Source: Desulfuromonadaceae bacterium (GTDB lineage Bacteria; Desulfobacterota; Desulfuromonadia; Desulfuromonadales; SZUA-401). From it: a stretch of 64,000 bases of DNA. Shown one piece after another: positions 27,464 to 37,419 of the stretch (positions within the stretch are counted from its first letter, which is position 1; every line of letters starts with the position of its first letter). A program made the position numbers and the translations under genes. Location of the stretch: positions 13,618 through 77,617 of the forward strand of contig QKBP01000075.1 in the NCBI GenBank assembly GCA_003246035.1. The letters are read 5' to 3'. The notes under the pieces are model-generated. The model saw only the letters and a list, made by a program, of their open reading frames with translations. It was not told where the DNA came from and made no database searches.

Positions 27464-29182
27464 GTGAACAGCTGGAAATCCTATACGGCAGACACCCGCA
27501 TCGCCTATTTCTCGATGGAAATCGGACTCAGTCACGACATCCCGACCTACAGCGGCGGCCTCGGAGTCCTCGCAGGCGACACCATCAAGAGCGCCGCTGA
27601 CCTGAAGCTGCCGATGGTCGCCGTCACTCTCCTCAGCCGTCGCGGATACTTCCGCCAGAGCATCGACCCCCAGGGGTGGCAGCAGGAAAGCGAAATCGTC
27701 TGGCAGCCCGAGAAGTTCATGGAGCTCCTCCCGGCCAAGGTACTGGTCTCTATCGAGGACCGCGACGTCAAGGTTCAACCCTGGCTCTACCGGGTCAACA
27801 GCCCCACGGGCGGGGTTGTTCCGGTGCTGTTCCTCGACACCGACATCCCGGGGAACGCCGACGACGACAGACGAATCACAGACCAACTCTATGGAGGCGA
27901 TCTCGAGTACCGTCTCAAACAGGAAATCGTCCTGGGCATCGGCGGAGCGCGTATCCTCGCAGCGCTTGGCTACAAGATTATGAAGTATCATCTCAACGAG
28001 GGGCATGCCAGCCTCCTCACCATCGAGCTGATGTCGCATGAAAGCGTGCTCTACGAAAGCGACAACCCACTCGGCACCATCGCCCTGCGGACCATCAGCG
28101 AAAAATGTGTCTTTACCACCCACACCCCGGTGGAGGCCGGTCACGACATCTTCCCCTGGGATATGGTGGAGCGGGTGATGCGCCCTTCTCTCCCCCTGTC
28201 GCTGCTCAAACAACTCGGCGGCGAGGACAAGTTCAACATGACCATGCTCGCCCTCAACCTCAGTCACTACGTCAACGGCGTGGCCAAGAAGCACGGTGAG
28301 GTATCGCAGGCCATGTTCCCAGGCTTCCAGATCCACGCCATTACCAATGGCATTCATCCGTTTACCTGGGCTTCCCCTTTCTTCACCTCTCTATTCGACC
28401 GCTATCTCCCCGGCTGGGCCAACGAGCCGGAGCTGCTGGTCCGTGTCGACATCATCCCCGACCAGGAGATCTGGGATGCGCATTGTGGAGCCAAGGCTCT
28501 CCTGATCCAGTATGTCCGCGAGGCGAGTGGCGCCGAACTCGACCCGGACATCCTGACCATCGGGTTTGCACGCCGGTCGGCCACCTACAAACGTGCTGAT
28601 CTGATCTTTCACGACATCGAGCGGCTCCTGGCGATCGCCGGCGGGAAACTTCAGCTGGTCTTCGGCGGCAAGGCGCATCCGCACGACGCCCCGGGGAAGC
28701 GCCTGATCCAGAACATCGTTCAGCACTGTCAACAGCTTAAGGGACAGATCGAGTGCGTCTATCTGCAGAACTACAACATGGAGATCGCGGCGACCATGAT
28801 TCCTGGGGTCGATGTCTGGCTGAACAACCCCATGAGGCCCCTGGAAGCATCGGGTACCAGCGGCATGAAAGCCGCCCTAAACGGCGTCCCCAACTTCAGC
28901 ATTCTGGACGGCTGGTGGATCGAGGGGCATATCGAGGGGATCACTGGCTGGTCGATCGGTCCGGAACCGGACAAGCAGGACCTGCACGCCGAACAGGAAG
29001 AGATTAGCGCCCGAGACGCCGACGACATGTACACCAAGCTGGAAAGGATTGTTTTACCGACCTACTATCAGGACCGCGAGGGGTGGCTGCAGATCATGAA
29101 GAACGCTATTGGCAAGAACGCCTACTATTTCAACACCCACGCCATGCTGCGCCGGTATGTAACCGAAGCCTACATCCGCTAA
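27464..29182 (+). CDS. glgP: Alpha-glucan (glycogen/maltodextrin) phosphorylase, short form
   Basis: Releases glucose 1-phosphate from alpha-1,4-glucans. At 572 aa it belongs to the short phosphorylase subfamily found in many non-enteric bacteria, not the 800-aa GlgP/MalP type. The start codon is GTG with GGAG about 9 nt upstream; the nearby ATG at 27433 is out of frame. The N-terminal sugar-binding motif is FSMEIGLSHDIPTYSGGLG (about 15-33). The PLP-site region is EASGTSGMKAALNG (about 464-477), with the lysine conserved. It stands alone on the plus strand between two leftward operons and would feed the glk/pfkA glycolytic genes. Confidence 0.95.
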   Translation: MNSWKSYTADTRIAYFSMEIGLSHDIPTYSGGLGVLAGDTIKSAADLKLPMVAVTLLSRRGYFRQSIDPQGWQQESEIVWQPEKFMELLPAKVLVSIEDRDVKVQPWLYRVNSPTGGVVPVLFLDTDIPGNADDDRRITDQLYGGDLEYRLKQEIVLGIGGARILAALGYKIMKYHLNEGHASLLTIELMSHESVLYESDNPLGTIALRTISEKCVFTTHTPVEAGHDIFPWDMVERVMRPSLPLSLLKQLGGEDKFNMTMLALNLSHYVNGVAKKHGEVSQAMFPGFQIHAITNGIHPFTWASPFFTSLFDRYLPGWANEPELLVRVDIIPDQEIWDAHCGAKALLIQYVREASGAELDPDILTIGFARRSATYKRADLIFHDIERLLAIAGGKLQLVFGGKAHPHDAPGKRLIQNIVQHCQQLKGQIECVYLQNYNMEIAATMIPGVDVWLNNPMRPLEASGTSGMKAALNGVPNFSILDGWWIEGHIEGITGWSIGPEPDKQDLHAEQEEISARDADDMYTKLERIVLPTYYQDREGWLQIMKNAIGKNAYYFNTHAMLRRYVTEAYIR

Positions 29183-29188
29183 TCGACC

Positions 29189-29527
29189 TCAGCGCACCGA
29201 GATCAGCAGCTGCTTCAGTTCTTCGACGGCGCCCCTCAGCTCGGCTAGCTTGTGCGCCGCTCCGGCGAAATCCCTCTCCCGGGCTAAATCCTCCATTTCC
29301 CGCGCCAGGGCATAGGCATGCATGGCACAAAACAATCCGACCACCGATTTCAGACCATGGGCCGCAGCCTCGAGCTGACGGGCGTCCCGCGTCAAAATCG
29401 CATCCTCCAGCGCCTGCATGTCCGATGGCACCTCATGCAGGAAGTCCGCAATGAACTCCCGCATAAATCCGTGATCGGACGTTACCGCCGCCAGAATCTT
29501 CTCACGGTCCTCGCCGCAGACCGTCAT
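29189..29527 (-). CDS. HPt-domain phosphotransfer protein
   Basis: A 112-aa histidine phosphotransfer protein. The phospho-accepting residue is H57 in the motif [13 protein letters not shown], set in an all-helical bundle. The start overlaps the stop of the upstream hybrid kinase (ATGA, 29524-29527), so it almost surely relays phosphate from that kinase's receiver domains. The final output regulator is not encoded nearby. The stop lies 6 bp from the stop of the convergent glgP. Confidence 0.9.
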   Translation of the reverse strand: MTVCGEDREKILAAVTSDHGFMREFIADFLHEVPSDMQALEDAILTRDARQLEAAAHGLKSVVGLFCAMHAYALAREMEDLARERDFAGAAHKLAELRGAVEELKQLLISVR

Positions 29528-31923
29528 GCGCGCTCCTTGTGCCGCTCATCCAGCAGGCGATTGATGGTCGAAAACAACACTTCACGCTCGATCGGTTTGG
29601 CAACGTAATCATCCATACCGGCCGTCAGACATTTTTCCCGGTCCTCTTTCATAGCATGAGCCGTCACCCCGACGATCGGGATATGACCACCCTGCTCCCG
29701 CTCACAGCGGCGGATATGGCGTGTCACGTCAAGTCCGTCCATCCCCGGCATCTGCACGTCCATGAGGATCAGGTCGTACCCTCCCTGCTCCCAGGCTTTC
29801 AGTGCCTCAAGTCCGTCATTCACCGCTGCGACATCGTATCCGGCCCGCTTGAGCATCGCCAGCGCGACCTTGCGGTTGAAGGGGTGATCCTCGACCAGCA
29901 GCAACCTCCCCGGAACCGGCTTTGGCATCGGTAAGGGCGTTACACGATCTTTCTCCACTGGAGCCGACCGGGAAGAATGAACTCGCTGTTCTTCGCCCAA
30001 GATTCCGGCAACCGCCTCGACCAGCTCCTGACGGCCCGGTGGCTTGAACAGGTAATGTTCGACTCCGATCTTGCGGCAGGCCAGCGCCTGGCGGCGATCC
30101 CGGGTCGCGGGCAGCATCATCAGCAGCGCGGTGCGTAGCGCGCGGCTGGAGAGGACCCCCTCGGCAAATGCGAGCCCGCTCATTCCAGACATCTGGGCGT
30201 CGACAATCACGAGATCGAAGGGCTCCTTGTCTTCGACCGCCTGCTCGAGCGCTTCAAGCGCCTGCGGTCCATTCGAGCAGATCGCCGTCTCGGCACCACA
30301 CCCTGCCAGAATCTCGTTGGTCACCAGGCGGCTTGCGGCGTGATCGTCGACAACCAGAATTTTCCGACCGGCAAGGTCGGGCAGTTCAAGATGAAACGCT
30401 TCCTTGCAGTTGATCTCGAACGGGAGGATAAACGAGAACGTGCTCCCCTCCCCGAGACGGCTCTCTAGCCGCAGTTCACCCCCCATCATCTCGACCAGTT
30501 GACGGGAAATCGAGAGGCCGAGTCCTGTTCCGCCGTATTTGCGGGTTGTCGACGAGTCTGCCTGGCGAAAGCTTTCAAACAAGTTGCGGATTTGCTCCTC
30601 GGAAATCCCGATGCCACTGTCTCTGACAGCAAATCGAATGGTGCAAGGGGGATCCGACTGACCCTCTTCACACCGAACCTTGGAAACCTGCAGGATGACC
30701 TCGCCGCCGTCGGTAAACTTGATACCGTTCCCGATCAGGTTGATGAGCACCTGGCGCAGCCGCAGGGGGTCGCCGATGACGCTCGCAGGAATGTCCCGGT
30801 CGACTTGACAGACCAGCTGGAGCCCCTTTTCGTGAGCCCTCAGGGCCATCGACTTGATGGTCCGTTCGACCGTGCTGTGAATCTCGAACGGAATCCGCTC
30901 GAGCTCGAGATGCCCTGCCTCGATTTTCGACAGATCCAGAATGTCGTCGATGACTTTCAGCAGACCCGTGGCCGAGGAGTGCACCATCTCGAGGTATTCG
31001 CGCTGGTCACGGTTGAGACTCGACTCGATCGTCAGCTCGGTCATGCCGATGATGGCGTTCATGGGGGTGCGAATTTCGTGACTCATGTTGGCCAGAAACT
31101 CGCTCTTGGCCCTGTTGGCGTTCTCCGCCGTGATCTTGGCCACCTGAAGCTCGATCTCGCCCTGTTGGCGGGCCAGTTCGGCACGGAAATATTTCCGCCA
31201 TGCCACGAAGATCCCGATGCTGCCGCACATCCAGATCAGCAGATGCGTGAAGCTGTGCGCGAAGATATCCCTGAGGGCATTCTCCTGGAAGGGCCGCAGC
31301 GGGATCGTGACACTCAAACCGCCGTAGATGTTGCCGCGACGGTACCCTTCGGCCGAATGACAGCGGATACACCCCTCTTCGCCAAGCAACGGGGTCATCA
31401 ACCTGCGGTAGCGCTCCCCTTCAAGGGTTTCGATGCTTGCGACCTCAGGTTCTCCCTCGAAAATTTTAGCGAGCGCCGCCTGTTCCCAGCTGTCCGGTGC
31501 GTTCTGAGGGTTGATCGGTGTCGGGTGGGTCATCCGGGTGCGGATACCGAAGCTGCGTTCCTGCAGTTCGGAGACCAATCGACTCATGTACTCCGGGTTG
31601 ACCAGGGTCAAGTCGATCCCCGCGTCGGTTTTAAGATCGCGGTGAGGATGGTCGGCGAGATAGGGGTTCGGCTGAATCCCTCCGGCGGTGTTCATGTAGA
31701 TCCCTCCGCTGGAGGAGGCCCAACGGCGATACAGCGAGTCCTTGTCCGAAACGGCGCGGGCCTGGATCAGAGAGGCGGCATACATGTTCACGTGCGTCAC
31801 CGAGATGTCCCAGGCCAAAAAAATCATGACCATGATCGACCAGACGCACAGAAGCATCAGCAGGCGCCTGCGGCGCTTACGGATGAAGGTGTCATGGTCG
31901 AACTGTTGCAGCTGCTGGTTCAT
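29524..31923 (-). CDS. Hybrid sensor histidine kinase with periplasmic haem-c-binding DUF3365-like sensor
   Basis: Membrane sensor kinase, 799 aa. TM1 is about 19-39. The periplasmic sensor (about 45-222) resembles the Tll0287/DUF3365 family and carries one CIRCH haem c site at 185-189 ([13 protein letters not shown]). TM2 is about 224-243. The HisKA domain has H282 (SHEIRTPMN). The HATPase_c domain has N-, G1- and G2-type motifs ([23 protein letters not shown]). Two receiver domains follow, with phospho-acceptors D575 and D722 and conserved lysines. It is coupled to the HPt gene by a 4-nt overlap. Haem-based redox or small-ligand sensing is inferred from the motif. Confidence 0.93.
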   Translation of the reverse strand: MNQQLQQFDHDTFIRKRRRRLLMLLCVWSIMVMIFLAWDISVTHVNMYAASLIQARAVSDKDSLYRRWASSSGGIYMNTAGGIQPNPYLADHPHRDLKTDAGIDLTLVNPEYMSRLVSELQERSFGIRTRMTHPTPINPQNAPDSWEQAALAKIFEGEPEVASIETLEGERYRRLMTPLLGEEGCIRCHSAEGYRRGNIYGGLSVTIPLRPFQENALRDIFAHSFTHLLIWMCGSIGIFVAWRKYFRAELARQQGEIELQVAKITAENANRAKSEFLANMSHEIRTPMNAIIGMTELTIESSLNRDQREYLEMVHSSATGLLKVIDDILDLSKIEAGHLELERIPFEIHSTVERTIKSMALRAHEKGLQLVCQVDRDIPASVIGDPLRLRQVLINLIGNGIKFTDGGEVILQVSKVRCEEGQSDPPCTIRFAVRDSGIGISEEQIRNLFESFRQADSSTTRKYGGTGLGLSISRQLVEMMGGELRLESRLGEGSTFSFILPFEINCKEAFHLELPDLAGRKILVVDDHAASRLVTNEILAGCGAETAICSNGPQALEALEQAVEDKEPFDLVIVDAQMSGMSGLAFAEGVLSSRALRTALLMMLPATRDRRQALACRKIGVEHYLFKPPGRQELVEAVAGILGEEQRVHSSRSAPVEKDRVTPLPMPKPVPGRLLLVEDHPFNRKVALAMLKRAGYDVAAVNDGLEALKAWEQGGYDLILMDVQMPGMDGLDVTRHIRRCEREQGGHIPIVGVTAHAMKEDREKCLTAGMDDYVAKPIEREVLFSTINRLLDERHKERA

Positions 31924-32008
31924 AGCATCCCCGCGGAATTCAGGACAAATAATAAGAAATTAATCTGACTGTTGCAATGAAAGGATGCGGAAAAGTGACT
32001 GTCGCATA

Positions 32009-32039
32009 GAAAAAGGCCTGCAGAGAGTCTGCAGGCCTT
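32009..32039 (-). terminator. Intrinsic terminator after tRNA-Arg
   Basis: AAGGCCTGCAG-loop-CTGCAGGCCTT gives an 11-bp perfect stem followed on the minus strand by TTTTTC. It lies just downstream of the tRNA 3' end. Confidence 0.93.
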
Positions 32040-32046
32040 GATTAAA

Positions 32047-32123
32047 TGGCGGCCCCGGCGCGATTCGAACGCACGACCTACCGCTTAGGAGGCGGTTGCT
32101 CTATCCAGCTGAGCTACGAGGCC
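32047..32123 (-). tRNA. tRNA-Arg (anticodon CCT)
   Basis: A 77-nt cloverleaf with the CCA end encoded. The acceptor stem is GGCCTCG/CGGGGCC (one G-U pair). The D arm is GCTC-loop-GAGC, the anticodon stem ACCGC/GCGGT with loop CTCCTAA, giving anticodon CCT for AGG codons. The T arm has TTCGAAT. It has its own promoter and terminator. Confidence 0.97.
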
Positions 32124-32139
32124 AGTTAGTACGTGCGGT

Positions 32140-32168
32140 GTTATAGACCGATCTGCACTGCGAGGCAA
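32140..32168 (-). promoter_or_regulatory. Sigma-70 promoter of tRNA-Arg
   Basis: On the minus strand TTGCCT and TATAAC are spaced 17 bp apart, with the -10 box ending 16 nt before the tRNA 5' end. Confidence 0.65.
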
Positions 32169-32171
32169 CCC

Positions 32172-32687
32172 CTAGAACTTGAGCAGGCTGAAAACCTTCC
32201 CCTCGGGGAGACGCTTGCGACCGTCGAGAAACTCCAGCTCGGCCATGAAAGCACATTCGACCAACTCTATCTTGAAATCTTCGAGCAAACCGACCACCGC
32301 CTCGACCGTACCACCAGTTGCCAGCAGGTCGTCGGCGATAATGACGCGTTCACCGGGTGAGAACGCGTCGTCATGGATTTCGAGGGTGTCGGTCCCGTAC
32401 TCGAGATCGTAACTCCGCGAGCGGGTCTTGTACGGAAGCTTTCCTGGTTTGCGCACCAGAACGACCCCGGCACCCAGCTTGTAGGCCAGAGCCGAGCCGA
32501 GGACAAAGCCGCGGGCCTCGACCCCGACCACCTTCTGGATATTCCTCCCCACGTAACGGTGAGCGATCAGGTCGATCATGCGGTGAAAGCTGTGCCCATC
32601 GGCCAACAGGGTGGTGATGTCTTTGAACACAATTCCCTTTTTGGGGAAATCGGGGATATCCCGAATAATCTTTTTCAAGTCGTCCAC
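32172..32687 (-). CDS. apt: Adenine phosphoribosyltransferase
   Basis: Purine salvage enzyme that makes AMP from adenine and PRPP. At 171 aa it has the normal length. The PRPP-binding motif is [16 protein letters not shown] (about 110-125) and the hood and N-terminal elements read [19 protein letters not shown]. It is the last protein gene of the leftward series after rpoS (36-bp gap) and before tRNA-Arg. Confidence 0.96.
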   Translation of the reverse strand: MDDLKKIIRDIPDFPKKGIVFKDITTLLADGHSFHRMIDLIAHRYVGRNIQKVVGVEARGFVLGSALAYKLGAGVVLVRKPGKLPYKTRSRSYDLEYGTDTLEIHDDAFSPGERVIIADDLLATGGTVEAVVGLLEDFKIELVECAFMAELEFLDGRKRLPEGKVFSLLKF

Positions 32688-32723
32688 GTTGTCTCTCCTG
32701 AGGGCATCCCTGCCCGTCTAGTC

Positions 32724-33728
32724 CTAGTCACGACCAGGCAAACCATCCTTTTCCTGCATGATGGCTCGCAGCTTGTCGAGACTCTTGGCTTCGATCTGCC
32801 GAATTCGTTCGCGGGTCACGCCGAATTTCTTGCCGATGGTATCGAGGGTTTGCGGCTCACAGTCGTTGAGACCGAAACGGAGCGTCAGGATCTCCCGTTC
32901 GTTTTCATTCAGGGAATCGAGCCACTCGCTGACATGGGCGAACTTGTCGAGCGATTCCAGCAACCCCGAGGGGTCGACGGCTGAAGGATCTTCAATTGTA
33001 TCCATCAGGCTGTAATCGTTGTTTTCACCCATCGGATGTTCGATCGAATAGGTTTTGCGCACCAGTGAGGAGAGACGCCGAATGTAACTCGGGTCGACGT
33101 CCATGGCGAAGGCGATCTCCTCGACTTCCGGTTCCCGGTTGAACTCCTGAACCAGGCTCCGGGTGATTTTGATCATTTTATTGATATCGTCGGATACGTG
33201 AACCGGCAGGCGGATGGTGCGGCTCTGATTGACCAGGGCCCGCTCGATCGACTGACGGATCCACCAGGTGGCATAGGTCGAGAAACGGCACTCCTTGCTG
33301 AGCTTGAACCGTTCCACGGCCTTGATCAGCCCCATGTTCCCTTCTTCGATCAGATCAAGAAACGGCAGGCCGCGATTCATGTAACGTTTGGCGATCTTGA
33401 CAACCAGGCGAAGATTCGACTCGATCATGTGATCCCGGGCCGCCATGTCGCCCTTGGAAATACGCCGAGCCAACTGCTTCTCTTCCTCGGCGGTCAGCAG
33501 CGTCGTCCGTTGGATCTCCCTCAGGTAATGCTTGATCGCATCGTCCGAGTGGAAGTCGTCATCCGGCTTCTGATCTTCCTTCTCTTCGTCCTCAGAGGCG
33601 TCGGACTCCTCGTTCTGATCAGACAACTCGAGCTCGCCCTCCTCGTCATCGACTTCAGACGAATCGTCCAGTTCCTCATCCCGATCGAGGTCGGTTACTT
33701 CCACATTGCTTTTTTTCTTGGCACCCAT
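32724..33728 (-). CDS. rpoS: RNA polymerase sigma factor RpoS
   Basis: Stationary-phase/stress sigma factor of the sigma-70 family, 334 aa from ATG at 33728 (GGGAGG upstream). The first 60 residues are strikingly acidic ([13 protein letters not shown]). Region 1.2 begins near residue 65 ([15 protein letters not shown]), region 2 holds [17 protein letters not shown] and [17 protein letters not shown], and region 4 ends in [16 protein letters not shown]. The N-terminus is shorter than in RpoD. The surE-pcm-nlpD-rpoS context, conserved in many proteobacteria including Geobacter, supports RpoS over another group 2 sigma. Other ORF starts to 33944 overlap the nlpD gene. Confidence 0.92.
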   Translation of the reverse strand: MGAKKKSNVEVTDLDRDEELDDSSEVDDEEGELELSDQNEESDASEDEEKEDQKPDDDFHSDDAIKHYLREIQRTTLLTAEEEKQLARRISKGDMAARDHMIESNLRLVVKIAKRYMNRGLPFLDLIEEGNMGLIKAVERFKLSKECRFSTYATWWIRQSIERALVNQSRTIRLPVHVSDDINKMIKITRSLVQEFNREPEVEEIAFAMDVDPSYIRRLSSLVRKTYSIEHPMGENNDYSLMDTIEDPSAVDPSGLLESLDKFAHVSEWLDSLNENEREILTLRFGLNDCEPQTLDTIGKKFGVTRERIRQIEAKSLDKLRAIMQEKDGLPGRD

Positions 33729-33765
33729 GGTTCCCTCCCGGAGAATCGGACCCGCCCGGAGCTGC

Positions 33766-34518
33766 TCATGGCAGGTACTTGGACGGATCGACACTTTTCT
33801 TTCCGTAACGAATTTCAAAATGCAACCGCGGGGCACCCCCTCCCGGAGGGGCCCCGGAGTAGGCGATCTTCTCCCCCTTGCTGACAAACGCACCACTACG
33901 CACGAGATTACGTCGGTTGTAGCCGTACACCGTGAAGTAGGCATCGTCGTGCTTGATGATAATCAGGTTGCCGTAGCCACGGATACCATCGCCACTGTAA
34001 ATGACGCTCCCGGCAGCCGCGGCCTTCACCGGAGTGTTCACCGGCGTAGAAATTTCCACCCCTTTACAGGGCTCCTTGCCACTTTCGGAAAAACAACGGA
34101 TCACCTTACCCTGAACCGGCCAGTTGAATCGGTCCTTGTCCGGCTTGGCTGTCGAAGTGTTCGTCGCGGGTTTGACCTTCGGTCTGTTTTCGACAGGCCT
34201 GGCAACACGCTTCGCAGGGGGAGGAACCTCATGCCGGGGCTGGGACACCACCGGCTGTGGAGGTTTGGCCGTGGCAGGGACATCGATCACCTTGGCCGCG
34301 CCAGGGATGAAGAGACGCTTCCCTACCGGCAGTTCTCGCGGATCGGTGATATTATTGATGCGCGCCAGATAGGTCTCCTCGACCCCGTAATCCCGGCTTA
34401 TACGATATAAGGTCTGCCCCTCCCTGACGACGTGATAAACCCCCGTGGAGGAGACGCAGGAACACAGCAGAGCGAGGATCAGGGCGAGATGTAGGCATTT
34501 CACGCGAAAGACAATCAT
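33766..34518 (-). CDS. nlpD: NlpD-like LysM/LytM lipoprotein with degenerate peptidase site
   Basis: Probable outer-membrane lipoprotein, 250 aa. The signal ends in LALLCSC, with Cys21 a likely lipidation site. A LysM domain spans 26-72 ([17 protein letters not shown]), then a Pro/Lys-rich linker, then an M23/LytM domain (about 128-250). Zinc and catalytic positions are mostly lost: the first His/Asp pair reads C151 and E155, the middle His is Y200, and the HxH reads RLH. This matches NlpD/EnvC-type activators of amidases rather than active endopeptidases. It lies between yqaA-like and rpoS, as in the classic surE-pcm-nlpD-rpoS order. Confidence 0.9.
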   Translation of the reverse strand: MIVFRVKCLHLALILALLCSCVSSTGVYHVVREGQTLYRISRDYGVEETYLARINNITDPRELPVGKRLFIPGAAKVIDVPATAKPPQPVVSQPRHEVPPPAKRVARPVENRPKVKPATNTSTAKPDKDRFNWPVQGKVIRCFSESGKEPCKGVEISTPVNTPVKAAAAGSVIYSGDGIRGYGNLIIIKHDDAYFTVYGYNRRNLVRSGAFVSKGEKIAYSGAPPGGGAPRLHFEIRYGKKSVDPSKYLP

Positions 34519-34582
34519 TGCACCCCCGGACCTGCGTAGATTAGCGGATGCGACCGAAGACCGTCAACCACTTAGCCGATTA

Positions 34583-35176
34583 TCAGGCCAATCCCCTCCA
34601 GAGTACTAACACGACCAGCGCAAGGAGCAGCACCAGGTAGGTTAACAGGTTGAAGTAGCGATCGATAAACGACTTGATCGGCGCTCCGAAACGCCAGATC
34701 AAACCGGCGAGGAGAAAGAAACGGAGGCCGCGACTGATCAGGGAAGCCGCCAGGAAAACAGGCAGGTTGATCTGGAACACCCCGGCAGACAGAGTAAACA
34801 GCTTATAGGGAATCGGGGTAAATCCCGCGGCGAATATCGTCCAGAAACCGTAGCGATCAAACAGCGCCTGGACCTGGGCGAACCCTTCCGGGGTAAACCC
34901 CGGAACCAGCGCATAGAAGTGACCGGAGAGGATATCCCAGGCGCCCCACCCGAGCAGATAGCCGAAACCTCCTCCGAGTGCCGAGCCGAGCGAGCAGATC
35001 AGGGCATAGCGCCACGCCTTGTTAGTACGTGACAAAGACAGAGCCATCAGCAGCGGATCGGGGGGAATCGGGAAAAAAGAGGCCTCCGCGAAGGAGAGCG
35101 AGAACAGGGCCGGCGGTCCATACGGAGATTCGGCCCAGGAGAGGACCCAGTCGTAACCCTTCCGCAGCCAGCGCAT
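34583..35176 (-). CDS. YqaA/DedA-type (SNARE-associated/VTT domain) membrane protein
   Basis: Inner-membrane protein of the VTT/DedA superfamily, 197 aa. The motif FSLSFAEASFFPIPPDPLLM (about 25-44) is typical of YqaA-like members. Later, the conserved AAGFTPIPYKLFTLSAG segment (about 120-136) and several membrane helices follow. The start at 35176 is chosen because TGATG overlaps the pcm stop and GGAAGGACGG lies just upstream; 35197 is also possible. Related DedA proteins are linked to lipid scrambling and membrane potential, but no exact role is assigned. Confidence 0.85.
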   Translation of the reverse strand: MRWLRKGYDWVLSWAESPYGPPALFSLSFAEASFFPIPPDPLLMALSLSRTNKAWRYALICSLGSALGGGFGYLLGWGAWDILSGHFYALVPGFTPEGFAQVQALFDRYGFWTIFAAGFTPIPYKLFTLSAGVFQINLPVFLAASLISRGLRFFLLAGLIWRFGAPIKSFIDRYFNLLTYLVLLLALVVLVLWRGLA

Positions 35177-35841
35177 CAGTAACGACCGTCCTTCCATCCG
35201 TTTTCACCCACGAGAGGGACAAAACGGCAGCCCAGCAGACGTTCCTCTTCGAATCGCGTCTCATCCTTGCGCGTCACGCGCAACAGGAACTGCTCGGCTT
35301 TGTCTCCCACCGGGATAAGCAACCGTCCACCGGGTTTAAGTTGTTCCTTGAGGCGGTCGGGAAGGACCGGGGCCCCGGCCGTCACCATGATCGCGTCAAA
35401 CGGTCCGACCTCGGGCCAGCCGAGGGTCCCGTCACCAAGCTTGAGCTGGACGTTGCTGCAGCCGAGTTGGTCGAGTACCTGGCGGGCGCGGCGGGCCAGG
35501 GCGGGATGTCTCTCGATGGTATAGACGCGACGAACCAGACAGGAGAGCACGGCGGCCTGATACCCCGAACCGGTCCCGATTTCGAGCACCTCTTCCCGCC
35601 CCTGCAATTGGAGAGCCTCACTCATGTAGGCGACGATGTAGGGGTGAGAAATCGTCTGTTTGTCACCGATCGGCAACGGCGCATCGCCGTACGCCTGGGC
35701 CTGGAGAGCATGTTCAACAAACAGGTGTCGAGGAACCTTGCGCATGGTGTCCAGGACGCGCTGGTCTTGAATCCCCTTGGCGATGAGCTGCTGATCGACC
35801 ATGCGGCGGCGGGCTATCGAGAATTCGGGGACGGCTCTCAT
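35176..35841 (-). CDS. pcm: Protein-L-isoaspartate O-methyltransferase
   Basis: Repairs damaged aspartyl residues by S-adenosylmethionine-dependent methylation, 221 aa. The SAM-binding motif is [16 protein letters not shown] (about 79-94), preceded by the substrate region [13 protein letters not shown]. Post-motif segments ([18 protein letters not shown]) are intact. ATGA overlaps the surE stop, and its own stop overlaps the next gene start. Co-location with surE, nlpD and rpoS is the common proteobacterial arrangement. Confidence 0.96.
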   Translation of the reverse strand: MRAVPEFSIARRRMVDQQLIAKGIQDQRVLDTMRKVPRHLFVEHALQAQAYGDAPLPIGDKQTISHPYIVAYMSEALQLQGREEVLEIGTGSGYQAAVLSCLVRRVYTIERHPALARRARQVLDQLGCSNVQLKLGDGTLGWPEVGPFDAIMVTAGAPVLPDRLKEQLKPGGRLLIPVGDKAEQFLLRVTRKDETRFEEERLLGCRFVPLVGENGWKDGRY

Positions 35842-36614
35842 GGGTCTATTCCGAGATCCTGTGACGTCGAGTAACCGTTCTGCTTGAGCACGCTGAACGC
35901 GCCGTAATTGGTCAAGTCGAGATGCAGTGGGGTCACGGAGACATAGTGATGAGCGACTGCGTGAAAATCGGTGCCGGGGATGTTTTCGAAGCCGATCTCT
36001 CCACCGCCGAGCCAGTAATAATCCTTGCCGCGGGGATCAAGCTTACGCTCGACCAGATCGGAATAAACCCTCTTCCCCTGGCGGGTAAGGCAGATCCCGC
36101 ACAGCTCCTCGGCGGACCGCGGCGGAACATTGATATTCAGAAAGGTGTCCGGAGGGAGCCCGGTTTCCAGGGTCCGTTCTGCGATTGTGCGGGCATAATC
36201 CGCAGCCACTCGATAATCGTCGATCGTACGGCCATCACCGTCGAGCGAAACGGCAAGCGCAGGAACCCCCATCAGGGTGGCCTCCATCGCCGCCGACACG
36301 GTCCCCGAATAGGTGATGTCGTCTCCCATGTTCCCTCCCCGGTTGATGCCGGACACCACGATCTGCGGCTTGTCACTGAAGAGCCCGTGCAGGCCGAGGT
36401 TGACACAGTCGGTCGGGGTACCGTCGACGGCGTACCAGTCGTCGGCATGTTCCCAGACTCGCAGCGGCGAATGAAGCGTCAGGGCGTGACTGACGGCGCT
36501 GCGTTCCCGGTCAGGCGCCACAACGACCACGTCACCCAGTGCCTGCATCGCCTCGACAAGGGCACGCAGGCCCGGTGCCGTAATGCCGTCGTCATTGGTC
36601 AGAAGAATCAGCAA
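35838..36614 (-). CDS. surE: 5'/3'-nucleotidase SurE
   Basis: Metal-dependent nucleoside monophosphate phosphatase, 258 aa. The metal-site motifs are [13 protein letters not shown] at the N-terminus and [19 protein letters not shown] near residues 88-106. An [15 protein letters not shown] segment lies at about 35-49. Overlaps pcm by 4 nt and follows the MerR-like gene by 12 bp. Confidence 0.96.
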   Translation of the reverse strand: MLILLTNDDGITAPGLRALVEAMQALGDVVVVAPDRERSAVSHALTLHSPLRVWEHADDWYAVDGTPTDCVNLGLHGLFSDKPQIVVSGINRGGNMGDDITYSGTVSAAMEATLMGVPALAVSLDGDGRTIDDYRVAADYARTIAERTLETGLPPDTFLNINVPPRSAEELCGICLTRQGKRVYSDLVERKLDPRGKDYYWLGGGEIGFENIPGTDFHAVAHHYVSVTPLHLDLTNYGAFSVLKQNGYSTSQDLGIDP

Positions 36615-36626
36615 GGAGGCCTCGGA

Positions 36627-37043
36627 CTAAGATTTTTTTTTGCGAACGGATTTCTTGACGGACGGAGTAGCGATGGGTGCGATGGAATCGCGCAAGGCGA
36701 CGATCTCTGAACGGAGCGCCCGCAGGATCTGGCGCATGTCCCCATCATCCTTGATCAGACTGGGTTGCGGATCGTTCTTTGAGGGGGTGCTCTTTTTGGA
36801 CTGGCTCTTCAGCAGACTCTTGGCCCCGGAAATGGTAAATCCGCGATCATAAAGGAGTTCCTTGATGCGCAGAGCGGTGTCGATGTCTTCACGGCGAAAG
36901 AGCCGCTGTTTGGAGCGGCTCTTACCAGGCTTGAGGCAGGCGAACTCCGACTCCCAGTAGCGCAGCACGTGCGGTTTGACCCCGACGAGATCGGCGACTT
37001 CACCGATCTTGAAATACACTTTGTCAGGTATTTCCCTCGCCAT
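36627..37043 (-). CDS. MerR-family transcriptional regulator
   Basis: A 138-aa DNA-binding protein. The winged-helix MerR domain is at about 10-80 ([39 protein letters not shown]). The C-terminal part is a coiled-coil-prone helix and a basic Lys-rich tail. It lacks the Cys ligands of metal-sensing MerR proteins. The neighbour ihfA lies 21 bp upstream and surE 12 bp downstream. In many proteobacteria a MerR gene follows ihfA in this way. Target genes are unknown. Confidence 0.92.
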   Translation of the reverse strand: MAREIPDKVYFKIGEVADLVGVKPHVLRYWESEFACLKPGKSRSKQRLFRREDIDTALRIKELLYDRGFTISGAKSLLKSQSKKSTPSKNDPQPSLIKDDGDMRQILRALRSEIVALRDSIAPIATPSVKKSVRKKKS

Positions 37044-37064
37044 GGCTACGCTCCGGGATCAGCA

Positions 37065-37343
37065 TCACTCCCCGTTGATGGCCGCCTTCAGAACCTGACT
37101 CGGCTTGAACGTCAGGATGCGGCGGGCCGAGATGGTGATCTCATCACCCGTCTGGGGGTTGCGACCGCGCCGGGAGGCTTTTTCCTTAACGAGGAAGTTT
37201 CCAAAACCGGCAATCTTGATCTTTTCACCGTCCTCGAGAGTCGATTTCATAAGATCGAAAACGGTTTCAACAATGTCTGCCGACTCTTTCTTGGAAAAGC
37301 CTGTTCTGAGGTAGACATTTTCTACGAGGTCTGCTTTTGTCAT
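37065..37343 (-). CDS. ihfA: Integration host factor alpha subunit
   Basis: Nucleoid-associated DNA-bending protein of the HU/IHF family, 92 aa. The signature GFGNFLVKEKASRRGRNPQTG (with key Pro in the DNA-intercalating arm) lies at about 46-66, and the start MTKADLVENVY is typical of IhfA. Position directly after pheT and before a MerR gene is the standard ihfA location in proteobacteria. It probably partners with an ihfB gene elsewhere. Confidence 0.94.
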   Translation of the reverse strand: MTKADLVENVYLRTGFSKKESADIVETVFDLMKSTLEDGEKIKIAGFGNFLVKEKASRRGRNPQTGDEITISARRILTFKPSQVLKAAINGE

Positions 37344-37419
37344 GTCGCCTCCGTGGAATTACATAGGTACCTGAATTTCATGGATAAATACCACAGGACC
37401 AACGAAGATTCAACAACTT

